Part shown: positions 10,401 through 18,691 of the stretch, piece by piece | How the letters are laid out: the number at the start of each line of letters is the position of its first letter | Numbering within the stretch: position 1 is the stretch's first letter | NCBI GenBank assembly: GCA_030652575.1 | Contig: JAUSQI010000068.1 | Location: 1-58,455, forward strand | DNA length: 58,455 bases | Direction: 5' to 3' | Origin: Stagnimonas sp. | GTDB lineage: Bacteria; Pseudomonadota; Gammaproteobacteria; Nevskiales; Nevskiaceae | Notes under the pieces: model-generated | The model's input: the letters and a program-made list of their open reading frames with translations, nothing else | Databases searched by the model: none | What the model was told of the DNA's origin: nothing | Program-made: the position numbers and the translations under genes

Positions 10401-10661
10401 GATCGTCTGCGCAAGCTCGGCTTAGGCCGCGACCTGCCCGATGCCACCGCCACCAGTCGCTTCGACAAAAGCACGCGCAACGGCGAGGACATGGGCACCT
10501 ATCAGCGCCATCTTGCGGAGGCCATCAGCGCCATCGTTGGAAAAAAGGAAGAGCGCGGCGTAGCCAGTCTGTTCACACCTGGCGGCACCCATGCGCTCAA
10601 AGGGGAGATTGCCGGTGCCAACGATTTCGAGGTGGTGGCATACCTCGTCGTGCTGCCCTGA
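7470..10661 (+). CDS. SNF2/SF2-type helicase with degenerate PLD-like N-terminus
   Basis: This protein of 1063 residues is chosen from the ATG at 7470 (MKLIANRGDD). The N-terminal 180 residues look like the phospholipase-D-like nuclease domain that often precedes this helicase type. The block ending VAGSCPFTTSGLG matches the usual VGSSNFT..GL region, but the expected HxK catalytic pair is not visible, so the domain is probably inactive. Helicase motifs are clear: Walker A DSVGLGKT, motif II DESH, motif III SATP, and SNF2-like motifs V/VI (SEGQNLQ, IIQRFGRIDRIG). It probably translocates on double-stranded DNA. It heads a same-strand run with DUF4391, RloA, RloB, Mod and Res genes, so it likely acts with the RM system. 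A 229-bp gap precedes it and probably holds its promoter. Confidence 0.88.
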   Translation: MKLIANRGDDRVLDVVQNALTPASNLGLATSALSLFAFERLQKKLAQLNQCSLIIPNTDAEEIGLLGSDADRAARNRLQAHWLASELSKWISKQVEVKHVPGALPQSTFIVGGTNQPTWAAVAGSCPFTTSGLGTAPGNPFALIQAAETEAEWTMLNGWFTTLWNSLPANNIAQQQLLSALTEISSHKAPSLIYYFALHTLFKDRGDELDEDRVIKSGTGIRDTVVWKKLYRFQRDGVVGAIDKLDRIGGCIIADSVGLGKTFEALAVIKYYELRNDRVLVLVPKRLRDNWTLYKSNDKRNVLAADRLHYDVLNHTDLSRDSGLSGDIDLTHVNWGNYDLVVIDESHNFRNKATLKDRETRYDRLMKQIIKAGVKTRVLMLSATPVNNRLADLKNQIAFVTEGRDDALSSQNIPSIETTIRRAQTQFNKWLNLEDADRKPLRLLDMLGFDYFQLLDSLTIARSRKHIQKYYGTAETGNFPERLPPKNIKSDVDLQGSFPSIRVINDEIRRLNLAAYAPLRYVLATKQAAYDEKYSTKVRGGEGFFRQADREESLVHLLRVNLLKRMESSVHAFALTVQRQLAHLNDLLERIDNHEDAVEELSIEDIEVDDPRFESLLVGRKVKVLLGDVDRIRWRQDLMEDRNRLATLLSAANEVIPKRDAKLADLKAVIAAKLALPINEGNRKLIIFTAFADTAQYLFEELSGWAQREHQLQSALLTGSGSNKTTLKGIRADLGSVLSAFSPRSKERPAELAGEGELDMLIATDCISEGQNLQDCDCLINYDIHWNPVRIIQRFGRIDRIGSTNAHIQLINFWPNMELEEYINLEQRVSGRMVLLDVSATGEENLISEDAGNAMNDLEYRRKQLQRLKDSVLDLEDLSSGVSIADLTLNDFRVDLAGFLREQPDAFNRTPMGVFAVTTAGHESDDTPPGVIFCLKAEGANTSDYLEPGYPLSPYFLVHVGDDGSVLLPHTQAKKVLDRLRKLGLGRDLPDATATSRFDKSTRNGEDMGTYQRHLAEAISAIVGKKEERGVASLFTPGGTHALKGEIAGANDFEVVAYLVVLP

Positions 10662-10688
10662 TCGTCACTGTCAGCACCTCGCCTGCAC

Positions 10689-11444
10689 ATGATCGACCTG
10701 CTCGCCGCACTGCAATTGCCCGACGCCTCCCGGCTCGAAAAGCGCATCGCCAAAACGGTGCTCACAGAGCACGGAGCTGTCACAGCGGCGGATAAGCGCG
10801 CGATTGCAGATGGCATTGAAGAGCTCACGTGGGTCGCTGCCCTCAAGCCCATCAACTGCGGTATCGCTGAATACCGCGACGCCCAGCGAGAGTATTTGGA
10901 AGTCGCCGTCTTGCGCTGCCAACTGCGAGCCTCCGCCAAGGCTTCGCGTCTTGCTGAGCTCATCCATCGCGCTGTCCCCTATCCGGTAGTGCTCATCACG
11001 CTGCAAGGTGCGCAGCAGACGCTCTCGCTGGCCCACAAGCGTTGGGCACATAACGAAGCAGGCAAGTGGGTTCTCGACGGCGAGCTTGTGCAAGCGCAGT
11101 TCAGCACTCAGCCGCCTGCCGCATCCGCCGTCGAGCAATCTTTTGCAGAGGCTCTCGCCCTGCATCGACAAACCGGCGGTGATTTTCTGGCACTGATGCA
11201 GAGTTACATCGATACCGTGAGCGCCCTCCAGCTGGCACGCCTCAGTGGGGTGTGGGCGCAACCCAAAAACGTCGAAGATGCAGGTGCGATGCGCGAGCGC
11301 CTACGCCGAAGCGAGGAACTGGCCTTTCAGATCAGCCAACTCAGGCAACAGCTCGCCAAAGCCACCCAGATGCAGAAGCGCGTTGAGCTCAATCTGGCGT
11401 TGCAACAGCTGAACAAGGAAAAGCTACAAGTCGAAACGGACTAG
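10689..11444 (+). CDS. DUF4391-family protein
   Basis: This 251-residue soluble protein resembles the DUF4391 family, which is frequently encoded next to SNF2-type helicases and methyltransferases in defence loci. The N-terminal 150 residues are a mixed alpha/beta region (MIDLLAALQLPDASRLEKRI, then a stretch around AYPVVLITL-type strands). The last 45 residues are a predicted coiled coil rich in Arg, Glu and Gln. No catalytic motif is recognisable. It starts 27 bp after the helicase stop, which suggests co-translation. It may be an adaptor between the helicase and the methyltransferase complex, but this is inference from neighbourhood only. Confidence 0.7.
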   Translation: MIDLLAALQLPDASRLEKRIAKTVLTEHGAVTAADKRAIADGIEELTWVAALKPINCGIAEYRDAQREYLEVAVLRCQLRASAKASRLAELIHRAVPYPVVLITLQGAQQTLSLAHKRWAHNEAGKWVLDGELVQAQFSTQPPAASAVEQSFAEALALHRQTGGDFLALMQSYIDTVSALQLARLSGVWAQPKNVEDAGAMRERLRRSEELAFQISQLRQQLAKATQMQKRVELNLALQQLNKEKLQVETD

Positions 11445-11550
11445 AACTCGAAACTCCGACCAAGCCAGATAGGGGTTATGACGCTAAAATAATTGCCGTT
11501 TCTGCACAAAAAGCGCAAAATATGGCTTCATAGGAAAGGAGAAACGCAAA

Positions 11551-12828
11551 ATGTTGGTCGAGTTCAGGGTCGCCAACTTCCGCTCCATCCACGAGGAGCA
11601 GGTTCTCAGCTTCGTCGCCTCCAACGACAAGACTGCCGCAAAAACGCACCTGATGGATGCCGGCATCAAAGGCGTGAGCCAGCTCACCCGCACGGCCGTC
11701 ATCTACGGTCCAAATGCCAGCGGCAAGTCCAGCATTCTCAGTGCGCTCGCCTACTTGCAGCAGGTGGTTCTTCAGTCCGCCAACCTTCAGCCGGGGGCTA
11801 GCTTCAATGCGCAGCCATTCAAGCTCAGCAAGGCTTCCGTCAAGCAGCCAAGCCGGTTCGAGATCACATTTGTGCTGGATGGTGCCCGCCATCAGTACGG
11901 TTTTTCGATCAGCGCCGAGCGCATCGTTGACGAGTGGCTGCTGGTTTACCGCACCGCCAAGCCGCAGCAGTGGTTTAACCGCGTCTGGAACGAGAAGACG
12001 CAGGTTCACGACTACGAGTTCAGCCCGCATCTCACCGGCACTCGCAAGGTCTGGCAGGAGGCAACACGAGCAAACGCTCTGTTTCTGTCCACAGCCGTAC
12101 AGCTCAATAGCGAGCTACTCCGCCCCGTCTTGAATTGGATGACCAGCCGCATCCTGTTTTTCGCTGCGGGGCAGCATCTTTCACACGACTACACCACAGA
12201 GCTGCTGAAGACTGACGATGGCCGAAACATGGTCAGTGCGTTTCTATCGGCGGCTGATACTGGCATCGTGGCTGTGCAGGCAATGTCTCGCAAGACCTTA
12301 AGGCGCACATACAAGCTGGACATGGCCATTAGTGGTCCTGCGCCAGTGTTGAATGAGGAGGTCGAGACCTTCACACCAATTTTCAGCCATACCGCTGATC
12401 CAGACTTGCCGAGCTTCGAGTTGCAGGATGAGTCGCAGGGCACTCAGCGCCTATATGCGCTCGCGGCGCCCGTACTCGATGCGCTCGCCAATGGCTGGAT
12501 GCTAGTCGTGGATGAGCTAGACAGCAGCCTGCACAGCTACCTGGTCAAGCACATCGTGCAGATGTTTCATAACCCTGCGATCAACACCAAGGGCGCGCAG
12601 CTGTTGTTCAGCACCCACGACACCTCATTACTCGGTGAGGATGTCTTCCGTCGCGACCAGATTTGGTTCACCGAGAAGGATCAGAGCGGCGCAACCCGGC
12701 TGTATCCCTTCAGCGACTTCAGCCCGCGTAAGGCCGAGGCTTGGGAGCGCGGCTATCTGGCTGGGCGCTACGGTGCCGTGCCGCTATTGCGTAGTGAGCC
12801 TGCCGTGCCCTCCAAGATCGCGGCCTAA
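11551..12828 (+). CDS. rloA: RloA-like AAA/ABC-type ATPase
   Basis: This 425-residue ATPase is of the AAA_15/OLD-like type. The ATG at 11551 has AGGAG 10 nt upstream. It shows the N-terminal LVEFRVANFRS strand typical of these proteins, Walker A GPNASGKS (53-60), a signature-like SQGTQRL (about 295-301), Walker B LVVDE (Asp321, Glu322) and an H-loop STHD (His356). The gene is followed after 3 nt by a TOPRIM gene of the RloB family, so the two form an ATPase/nuclease pair of the kind found in RloAB loci and, in general architecture, in PARIS and OLD-type defence. A 106-bp gap separates it from DUF4391, enough for its own promoter, so this pair may be an insertion within the helicase-RM operon. 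Confidence 0.8.
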   Translation: MLVEFRVANFRSIHEEQVLSFVASNDKTAAKTHLMDAGIKGVSQLTRTAVIYGPNASGKSSILSALAYLQQVVLQSANLQPGASFNAQPFKLSKASVKQPSRFEITFVLDGARHQYGFSISAERIVDEWLLVYRTAKPQQWFNRVWNEKTQVHDYEFSPHLTGTRKVWQEATRANALFLSTAVQLNSELLRPVLNWMTSRILFFAAGQHLSHDYTTELLKTDDGRNMVSAFLSAADTGIVAVQAMSRKTLRRTYKLDMAISGPAPVLNEEVETFTPIFSHTADPDLPSFELQDESQGTQRLYALAAPVLDALANGWMLVVDELDSSLHSYLVKHIVQMFHNPAINTKGAQLLFSTHDTSLLGEDVFRRDQIWFTEKDQSGATRLYPFSDFSPRKAEAWERGYLAGRYGAVPLLRSEPAVPSKIAA

Positions 12829-12831
12829 GCC

Positions 12832-13506
12832 GTGGGAGCTGATAACCAGCCCAAGGCGCGCCAGGCGGCAAAGCTCCAGCGCAAGCAGGGGCGGCGGCCG
12901 GGCTTGGATCGGATTTTGATTGTCTGCGAGGGCAGCAAAACCGAGCCGCAATACCTGGAAGAAATCCGCCAGCAGCTGCGGCTGCCCTCCGCGCACATCG
13001 AAGTGCGCCACAGCTTGCTGGGCACATGCCCTATGCAGGTGGTGGAGTGTGCCGAGCAGCTCTTTCGAGAGGGCAACATGTCTCTCGGCATTAAAGCGAA
13101 GTCCTTCGAGCAGGTGTACGCCGTGTTCGACCGTGATGAGCATCTGCGATATGCCGAGGCGCTGGCCCATGCCGCTGCCCTCGATGGAAGGCTGAAAAAC
13201 GACCTGAAACAGAAGGTGAAGTTTGAGGCGATTGCCTCCGTGCCCTGCTTCGAGCTTTGGTTGCTGCTGCACTTTGAAGATTGCCTGGCCCCGATTGATA
13301 GAGGTGTAGCGAGGCAGCGTTTGCGCCGCCACCTGCCAGACTACGAAAAAGGTCAGGGAGGCCACTATGCCAATACGCAAGATCACTTCGACATTGCCAG
13401 TGGGCGTGCAGCGCAGCTGGCAGCTCGCACCACCGCCATGGATGGCATACAGCCCTACACCGACATGCACCGCCTCGTGGCCGTGCTGACACAACTCAAA
13501 AAATAG
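12832..13506 (+). CDS. rloB: RloB-like TOPRIM-domain protein
   Basis: This 224-residue protein starts with GTG, 3 nt after the ATPase stop. It shows the TOPRIM signatures: a catalytic-type Glu in ILIVCEGSKTE (about residues 27-37) and an Asp-x-Asp in YAVFDRDEH (about 97-105). A CFELWLLLHF block is typical of the RloB family. TOPRIM nucleases cut DNA or RNA, and in ATPase-TOPRIM pairs the ATPase is thought to gate the nuclease. The very tight spacing to rloA implies coupled translation. The next gene, mod, begins 7 nt after its stop, so rloB is fully embedded in the RM operon. Its substrate is unknown. Confidence 0.8.
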   Translation: MGADNQPKARQAAKLQRKQGRRPGLDRILIVCEGSKTEPQYLEEIRQQLRLPSAHIEVRHSLLGTCPMQVVECAEQLFREGNMSLGIKAKSFEQVYAVFDRDEHLRYAEALAHAAALDGRLKNDLKQKVKFEAIASVPCFELWLLLHFEDCLAPIDRGVARQRLRRHLPDYEKGQGGHYANTQDHFDIASGRAAQLAARTTAMDGIQPYTDMHRLVAVLTQLKK

Positions 13507-13513
13507 GTTCGCC

Positions 13514-15592
13514 ATGCCCATGCAACCCGTCACCGCCACAGACCCGCTCGCCCACTCTGGCGATGTGGTGCAAGGCAACCTCGCGCAACTCAAAACCTTG
13601 TTCCCCGAAGCCTTTACCGAAGGCAAGGTGGACTTCGACGTGCTCAAGCAATTGCTGGGCGGCGCGGTGGAAGAGCGTGAGGAGAAATACGGGCTCAACT
13701 GGCATGGCAAGCGCCGTGCGCGGCAGCTGGCACTCACGCCGAGCACCGGCACGCTGCGGCCCGCGCCAGAAGACAGCGTGGACTGGGACACCACCCAGAA
13801 CCTGATGATTGAGGGCGACAACCTCGAAGTGCTCAAGCTCTTGCAGAAGAGCTACGCGGGCAAGGTGAAGCTCATCTACATCGACCCGCCCTACAACACG
13901 GGTAAGGACTTTGTTTACCCCGACGACTTCCGCGACAACATCAAGAACTATCAGCGGCTCACTGGACAGGTGGATGGCGAAGGCAAAGCAACTGGGAGCA
14001 ATAGAGAGGCCAATGGCAGGTTTCATACTGATTGGCTAAATATGATGTATCCGCGGATAAGGCTTGCTCGTGACCTCCTATCTCAAGATGGAGTTTTTTT
14101 TGCATCAATTGACGACAGTGAATCGGCAAACCTTAAGTGCATTCTCGATGAATGTTTTGGTGAAGAGAATTTCATCGATACGCTGGCTGTTGAGATGTCG
14201 ACGACATCTGGGCCAAAAACAGTTAATGCACAGCAGGGCACAATTGTAAAAAATGTTGAGTTTGTATATGTGTATAGAAAATCAGCAGCGTTTGACGAAA
14301 GGCCACACACGCCCCTACTGGACGGAATTGATTTCTACGATACGCATTACTCGGCTTGGCTTAATGACGATAGAACTTTAGGAAGCCTTTCAGATGCATT
14401 GCTTGCCGATGAAAAAATCAGAGCTGACATTATTAAATATGGCCTTGGAGATCGAGACGGTTTTAGCATCAAAAGCATAAATAAACTCCTAACACTTTCG
14501 GATAATGCTAAGACGTTCATCGAAGCCAACCTGGAAAAAATTGCCCGTATTGATAGAGCTCCTGTTTCTGCCCAAGGTCGCGCAACAGAAATTGGCATTT
14601 GGCAATCATTTGAGGCCGACCATCGAACATACTTTCTCACTACTCTGGCTAATGGCAATTTGCAGGCGTTGATGCCGCTTTCCTTAAATTACCGGATGTC
14701 GGACGACTATAAAGCTAGATTCGGAAGAACTGTGATCAGGGGCGACTTGTGGAAAGGCTTTCATCAAGACATGGGGAATGTAGCCAAAGAGGGCGATGTA
14801 GTTTTTGCTAACGGAAAAAAACCGATCCGTTTAATAAAACAATTAATTAAATGGTCGAACAGCGAAAAAGACGGAATCATTCTCGATTTTTTTGCAGGGA
14901 GTGGAACTACTGCACACGCAGTGATGCAGCTCAATGCTGATGATGGTGGCAAGCGATCTTTTATAACCGTGCAGCTCCCTGAAATACTTGATCCGAACGA
15001 TAAAGAGCAGAAGGCAGCCGTAGATTTCTGCGACGAGATTAATAAGCCAAGAAATATCGCTGAATTGACCAAAGAGCGTATTAGACGAGCAGCGAAGGGA
15101 ATCAAATCTGAAAACAAGGCGTGGGATGGAGATAAAGGCTTCCGCGTGCTCAAGCTCGACAGCAGCAATCTGCACGCGTGGGATGCCACCAGCGCCACTC
15201 TTGAGAAAGATTTGGTGGATAGCGCCGAGCACATCAAAACGGATCGCGTAGAGACCGATGTTCTATATGAGCTGCTACTCAAGCTGGGTCTCGATCTCTG
15301 CGTGTCGATGCAGCAGCGAGTGGTAGAAGGCAAAACCGTCCACGCGATTGGCGGCGGCGTGCTGATGGCCTGCCTCGACACTCGGATTGATGCGGCTGAG
15401 GCCGAAGCCCTCGCAATGGGCATCGTGCAATGGCAGCGTGAGCTCAAGACCGAAGGCGAAGTGACCTGTGTCTTCCGCGACAGCGCCTTTGGCGGCACCG
15501 ATGCGCAGGGGCGTCCAGCAGCGGACGTAGCCAAGACCAATCTCAGCAAGATTCTTGAGCAGCACGGCATCGCCAATGTGCGCAGCATTTAA
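13514..15592 (+). CDS. mod: Type III restriction-modification system, Mod subunit (DNA methyltransferase)
   Basis: This 692-residue beta-class N6-adenine DNA methyltransferase is the specificity and modification subunit of a type III system. The catalytic motif DPPYNTG (IYIDPPYNTGKDF, about residues 117-129) precedes the S-adenosylmethionine motif FAGSGTT (about 459-465), the order expected of Mod proteins. The middle between them would hold the target-recognition domain. The reading frame is intact, but base composition changes sharply: about 13985-15125 is AT-rich, whereas both ends match the GC-rich neighbours. This suggests that the central segment was exchanged by recombination. The Res gene begins 15 bp downstream. 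The recognition sequence cannot be read from the protein. Confidence 0.94.
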   Translation: MPMQPVTATDPLAHSGDVVQGNLAQLKTLFPEAFTEGKVDFDVLKQLLGGAVEEREEKYGLNWHGKRRARQLALTPSTGTLRPAPEDSVDWDTTQNLMIEGDNLEVLKLLQKSYAGKVKLIYIDPPYNTGKDFVYPDDFRDNIKNYQRLTGQVDGEGKATGSNREANGRFHTDWLNMMYPRIRLARDLLSQDGVFFASIDDSESANLKCILDECFGEENFIDTLAVEMSTTSGPKTVNAQQGTIVKNVEFVYVYRKSAAFDERPHTPLLDGIDFYDTHYSAWLNDDRTLGSLSDALLADEKIRADIIKYGLGDRDGFSIKSINKLLTLSDNAKTFIEANLEKIARIDRAPVSAQGRATEIGIWQSFEADHRTYFLTTLANGNLQALMPLSLNYRMSDDYKARFGRTVIRGDLWKGFHQDMGNVAKEGDVVFANGKKPIRLIKQLIKWSNSEKDGIILDFFAGSGTTAHAVMQLNADDGGKRSFITVQLPEILDPNDKEQKAAVDFCDEINKPRNIAELTKERIRRAAKGIKSENKAWDGDKGFRVLKLDSSNLHAWDATSATLEKDLVDSAEHIKTDRVETDVLYELLLKLGLDLCVSMQQRVVEGKTVHAIGGGVLMACLDTRIDAAEAEALAMGIVQWQRELKTEGEVTCVFRDSAFGGTDAQGRPAADVAKTNLSKILEQHGIANVRSI

Positions 15593-15607
15593 GGCGCAGG
15601 CCCCGCG

Positions 15608-18600
15608 ATGAAACTGCACTTTGAAGACCCCTTCACCGACGACCGCCTGACGTACCAGAAGCAGGCCATCGAGGCCGTATGCGATCTGTTTGCCGGGCAA
15701 GAGGTCTGCCGCAGCGAGTTCACCGTAACGGCCAGCACCGGGCCGAATCCGCAGCTGTTTAGCGACAGTGGCTTGGGTATTGGCAACCGACTGATGCTGC
15801 TGCCGGAGCAGCTGCTGGAGAACTTGAACGCCGTGCAGCTACGCCACGGGCTGCCGCCCTCTGCCGCGCCCGTGAGTCACGACTTTACGGTGGAGATGGA
15901 AACCGGCACCGGCAAGACCTATGTGTATCTGCGCACAGCGTTTGAGCTGCACCGGCGCTATGGCTTCACCAAGTTTGTGATTGTGGTGCCGTCGGTGGCG
16001 ATCAAAGAGGGCGTGTTCAAGAGCTTGCAGATGGTGGAGTCGCACTTCAAAAGCCACTACGCCAACACCTGGTGCGAGCCTTTCATCTACGACAGCAGCA
16101 AGCTGGGCCAGGTACGCAACTTTGCCACCAGCGCCAGCATTCAAGTGATGGTGATGACGGTAGGTGCCATCAACAAGTTCGGCGATGAGGCCGAGGCGCA
16201 AGCCGAAGAAGCCGCTGAAGCCAAGCGCCGCGAGAAGAGCAAGAACGTGATGTATCGCGCGCAGGAGAAGATCGGCGGCGAAAAGCCCATCGACCTCATC
16301 CGCGATACCCGGCCCATCGTGATTGTCGATGAGCCTCAGAGTGTGGATGGTGGTATCGACGGCAAGGGGAGAAAGGCGCTTGCGCGCATGAACCCGCTCT
16401 GCACTCTGCGCTATTCCGCTACCCATGCCGACAAGCACCAGATGGTTTACCGGCTTACCGCCGTGGATGCCTACCAGCAGAAGCTGGTGAAGCAAATTGA
16501 GGTGGCGGGTGCCACGGTAGAGGCAGCGCACAACAAGCCATACGCGCGTGTGGTGAGCATCAGCAACAAGGGTGGCAAGGTGGCTGCGGTGGTGGAGCTG
16601 GACTGCGCCCAGCTCAACACCGTGCAGCGCCGAGAGGTGAAGGTATTCGACGGCGATGACCTGGAGCAGGTGACCAACCGCGCCATTTATGCCGGATGCC
16701 GCGTAGGCACCATCAATGCTGCTAAAGGCGAGCAATGGCTGGAGCTACGCATCCCCGGCGGCGAGCAGTTTCTTAAGGTTGGCCAAGCCTATGGCGATGT
16801 CGATGCGAGTGCGGTGACGCGCGAGATGATCCGCCGCACCATCAAGCATCACCTGGAGAAAGAGCTGCGGCTGCGGCCCTTGGGTATCAAGGTGCTCTCG
16901 CTATTCTTCATCGACGAGGTGGCGAAATATCGCGGCTTTGATGAGGCCACCGGCGAACCCAAACAGGGCGAATACGCCCGCATGTTTGAAGAGGAATACA
17001 CCCGTTATGCCCGCCAGCCGGACTTTCGCACCTTGTTCGGGGAAGTGGACTTAACCCGCTTGGCGAGCGAGGTGCATCAGGGCTATTTCAGCATCGACAA
17101 AAAGAAGATCGGCACCAAGACCGTGGAGGTGCTCAAAGATAGCAGCGGCACCACGGCGGCAGATGACGATACCTACAACCTCATCATGCGCGACAAGGAA
17201 AAGCTGCTGGATTTGGCGACACCCCTGAAGTTCATCTTCAGCCATAGCGCGCTGCGCGAGGGCTGGGATAACCCCAACGTCTTCCAGATATGCAGCTTGC
17301 GCGACATGAGTGGCGAGCGGCAGCGACGGCAGAGCCTGGGGCGCGGCCTACGCCTCTGCGTGAATCAAGAAGGCATCCGCCAGCGCGGGTTTGAGCTCAA
17401 CACTCTGACGGTGATTGCCAAGGAGAGCTTCGAGCAATTTGCCGAGAACTTGCAGCTGGAAATCGAGAAGGAAACGGGTATTCGATTTGGCATCGTCGAA
17501 GCCCATGAGTTTGCAGGCATCGCTGTGGTGAAGGCCGATGGCACCACGGCACCATTGGGCTTTGAGCAATCCAAGACTTTGCATGCACACCTCAAGGCTC
17601 AGGGCTACATCAATGCGGCCGGCAAGGTGCAAGACGCGCTCCGCACGGCGCTCAAGAATGGCAGCCTGAATCTGCCCGCTGAGTTCGAGCCACAGCGCGC
17701 GGCCATCAGCCAGATCCTCACCCAGCTCTGCGGCAAGCTGGAAGTGAAGAACGCCGATGACCGCAAGCCCGTTGCGCTGCGCCGCGCCGTGCTGGAAGGC
17801 GAAGAGTTCAAGGCCCTGTGGGATCGAATCAAGCACCAGACGACGTATCGGGTGGAATTCGACAACGAGAAGCTGCTGGAAGACTGCATCGTGGCGCTGC
17901 GTAACGCCGCACCCATCGACAAAACTCGCCTGCAATGGGGCCTCGCGCTGATCGCGCAGGAAGAGGGCGGCCTCAAGACCATCGAGAACAAGAAGCGCGG
18001 CGCTGACACGGTGGTGCTCAACGAAACCGACATCCCCTTGCCGGATTTGCTCACGGAGCTGCAAGACCGCACCCAGCTCACGCGCAAGAGCCTGGTGCGG
18101 GTGCTGACCGGCAGCGGGCGGCTCAACGACTTCAAACGCAACCCACAGCAGTTCATCACCTTGTGCGCTGAGATCATCAACCGCGCCAAGCGCATGGCAC
18201 TGGTGGATGGCATCCGCTACGTGAAGCTGGGCGAAACGCACTTCTACGCGCAGGAGCTCTTCGCTGACCCCAAGCACCAGCTCATGGGCTACATCCACAA
18301 CACGCTGCGCGATACCGAGAAATCGGTGTACGAGCATGTGGTGTATGACAGCAACACCGAGCGCGACTTTGCCGCCGAGCTAGAGAAGAACGAGGCCATC
18401 AAGGTCTACGCCAAGCTCCCCAATTGGTTCAAGGTGCCTACGCCTCTGGGCAGCTATAACCCGGACTGGGCCGTGCTCATGCAGCGTGATGGCGAGGAGC
18501 GGCTGTACTTCGTGGTTGAGACAAAGAGCAGCTTGTTCACTGATGACCTGCGTGATGTAGAGAGCGGCAAGATCAAGTGTGGCGAGAAGCACTTTGATGA

Positions 18601-18691
18601 GCTTGCAGTTGAGCGCGGTGCGAAAGACTCCGCGAGGTATTTGGTAGCGACCAGCGCGACAGCAGTATTCACTGAGGACACTGCCCTATGA
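15608..18691 (+). CDS. res: Type III restriction-modification system, Res subunit (helicase-nuclease)
   Basis: This 1027-residue ATP-dependent restriction subunit pairs with Mod. SF2 motifs are visible: Walker A ETGTGKT (about 98-104), DEPQ motif II (IVIVDEPQS, about 237-245), a YSAT motif III, motif V FSHSALREGWDNPNVFQ and motif VI RQSLGRGLRL. The C-terminus carries a PD-(D/E)xK nuclease: NPDWAVL followed by FVVETKSS. With Mod it would translocate or diffuse along DNA and cut when two unmodified sites are engaged. The frame is complete and all key residues are present, so the system looks active. Its stop overlaps the next start in ATGA. Confidence 0.94.
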   Translation: MKLHFEDPFTDDRLTYQKQAIEAVCDLFAGQEVCRSEFTVTASTGPNPQLFSDSGLGIGNRLMLLPEQLLENLNAVQLRHGLPPSAAPVSHDFTVEMETGTGKTYVYLRTAFELHRRYGFTKFVIVVPSVAIKEGVFKSLQMVESHFKSHYANTWCEPFIYDSSKLGQVRNFATSASIQVMVMTVGAINKFGDEAEAQAEEAAEAKRREKSKNVMYRAQEKIGGEKPIDLIRDTRPIVIVDEPQSVDGGIDGKGRKALARMNPLCTLRYSATHADKHQMVYRLTAVDAYQQKLVKQIEVAGATVEAAHNKPYARVVSISNKGGKVAAVVELDCAQLNTVQRREVKVFDGDDLEQVTNRAIYAGCRVGTINAAKGEQWLELRIPGGEQFLKVGQAYGDVDASAVTREMIRRTIKHHLEKELRLRPLGIKVLSLFFIDEVAKYRGFDEATGEPKQGEYARMFEEEYTRYARQPDFRTLFGEVDLTRLASEVHQGYFSIDKKKIGTKTVEVLKDSSGTTAADDDTYNLIMRDKEKLLDLATPLKFIFSHSALREGWDNPNVFQICSLRDMSGERQRRQSLGRGLRLCVNQEGIRQRGFELNTLTVIAKESFEQFAENLQLEIEKETGIRFGIVEAHEFAGIAVVKADGTTAPLGFEQSKTLHAHLKAQGYINAAGKVQDALRTALKNGSLNLPAEFEPQRAAISQILTQLCGKLEVKNADDRKPVALRRAVLEGEEFKALWDRIKHQTTYRVEFDNEKLLEDCIVALRNAAPIDKTRLQWGLALIAQEEGGLKTIENKKRGADTVVLNETDIPLPDLLTELQDRTQLTRKSLVRVLTGSGRLNDFKRNPQQFITLCAEIINRAKRMALVDGIRYVKLGETHFYAQELFADPKHQLMGYIHNTLRDTEKSVYEHVVYDSNTERDFAAELEKNEAIKVYAKLPNWFKVPTPLGSYNPDWAVLMQRDGEERLYFVVETKSSLFTDDLRDVESGKIKCGEKHFDELAVERGAKDSARYLVATSATAVFTEDTAL

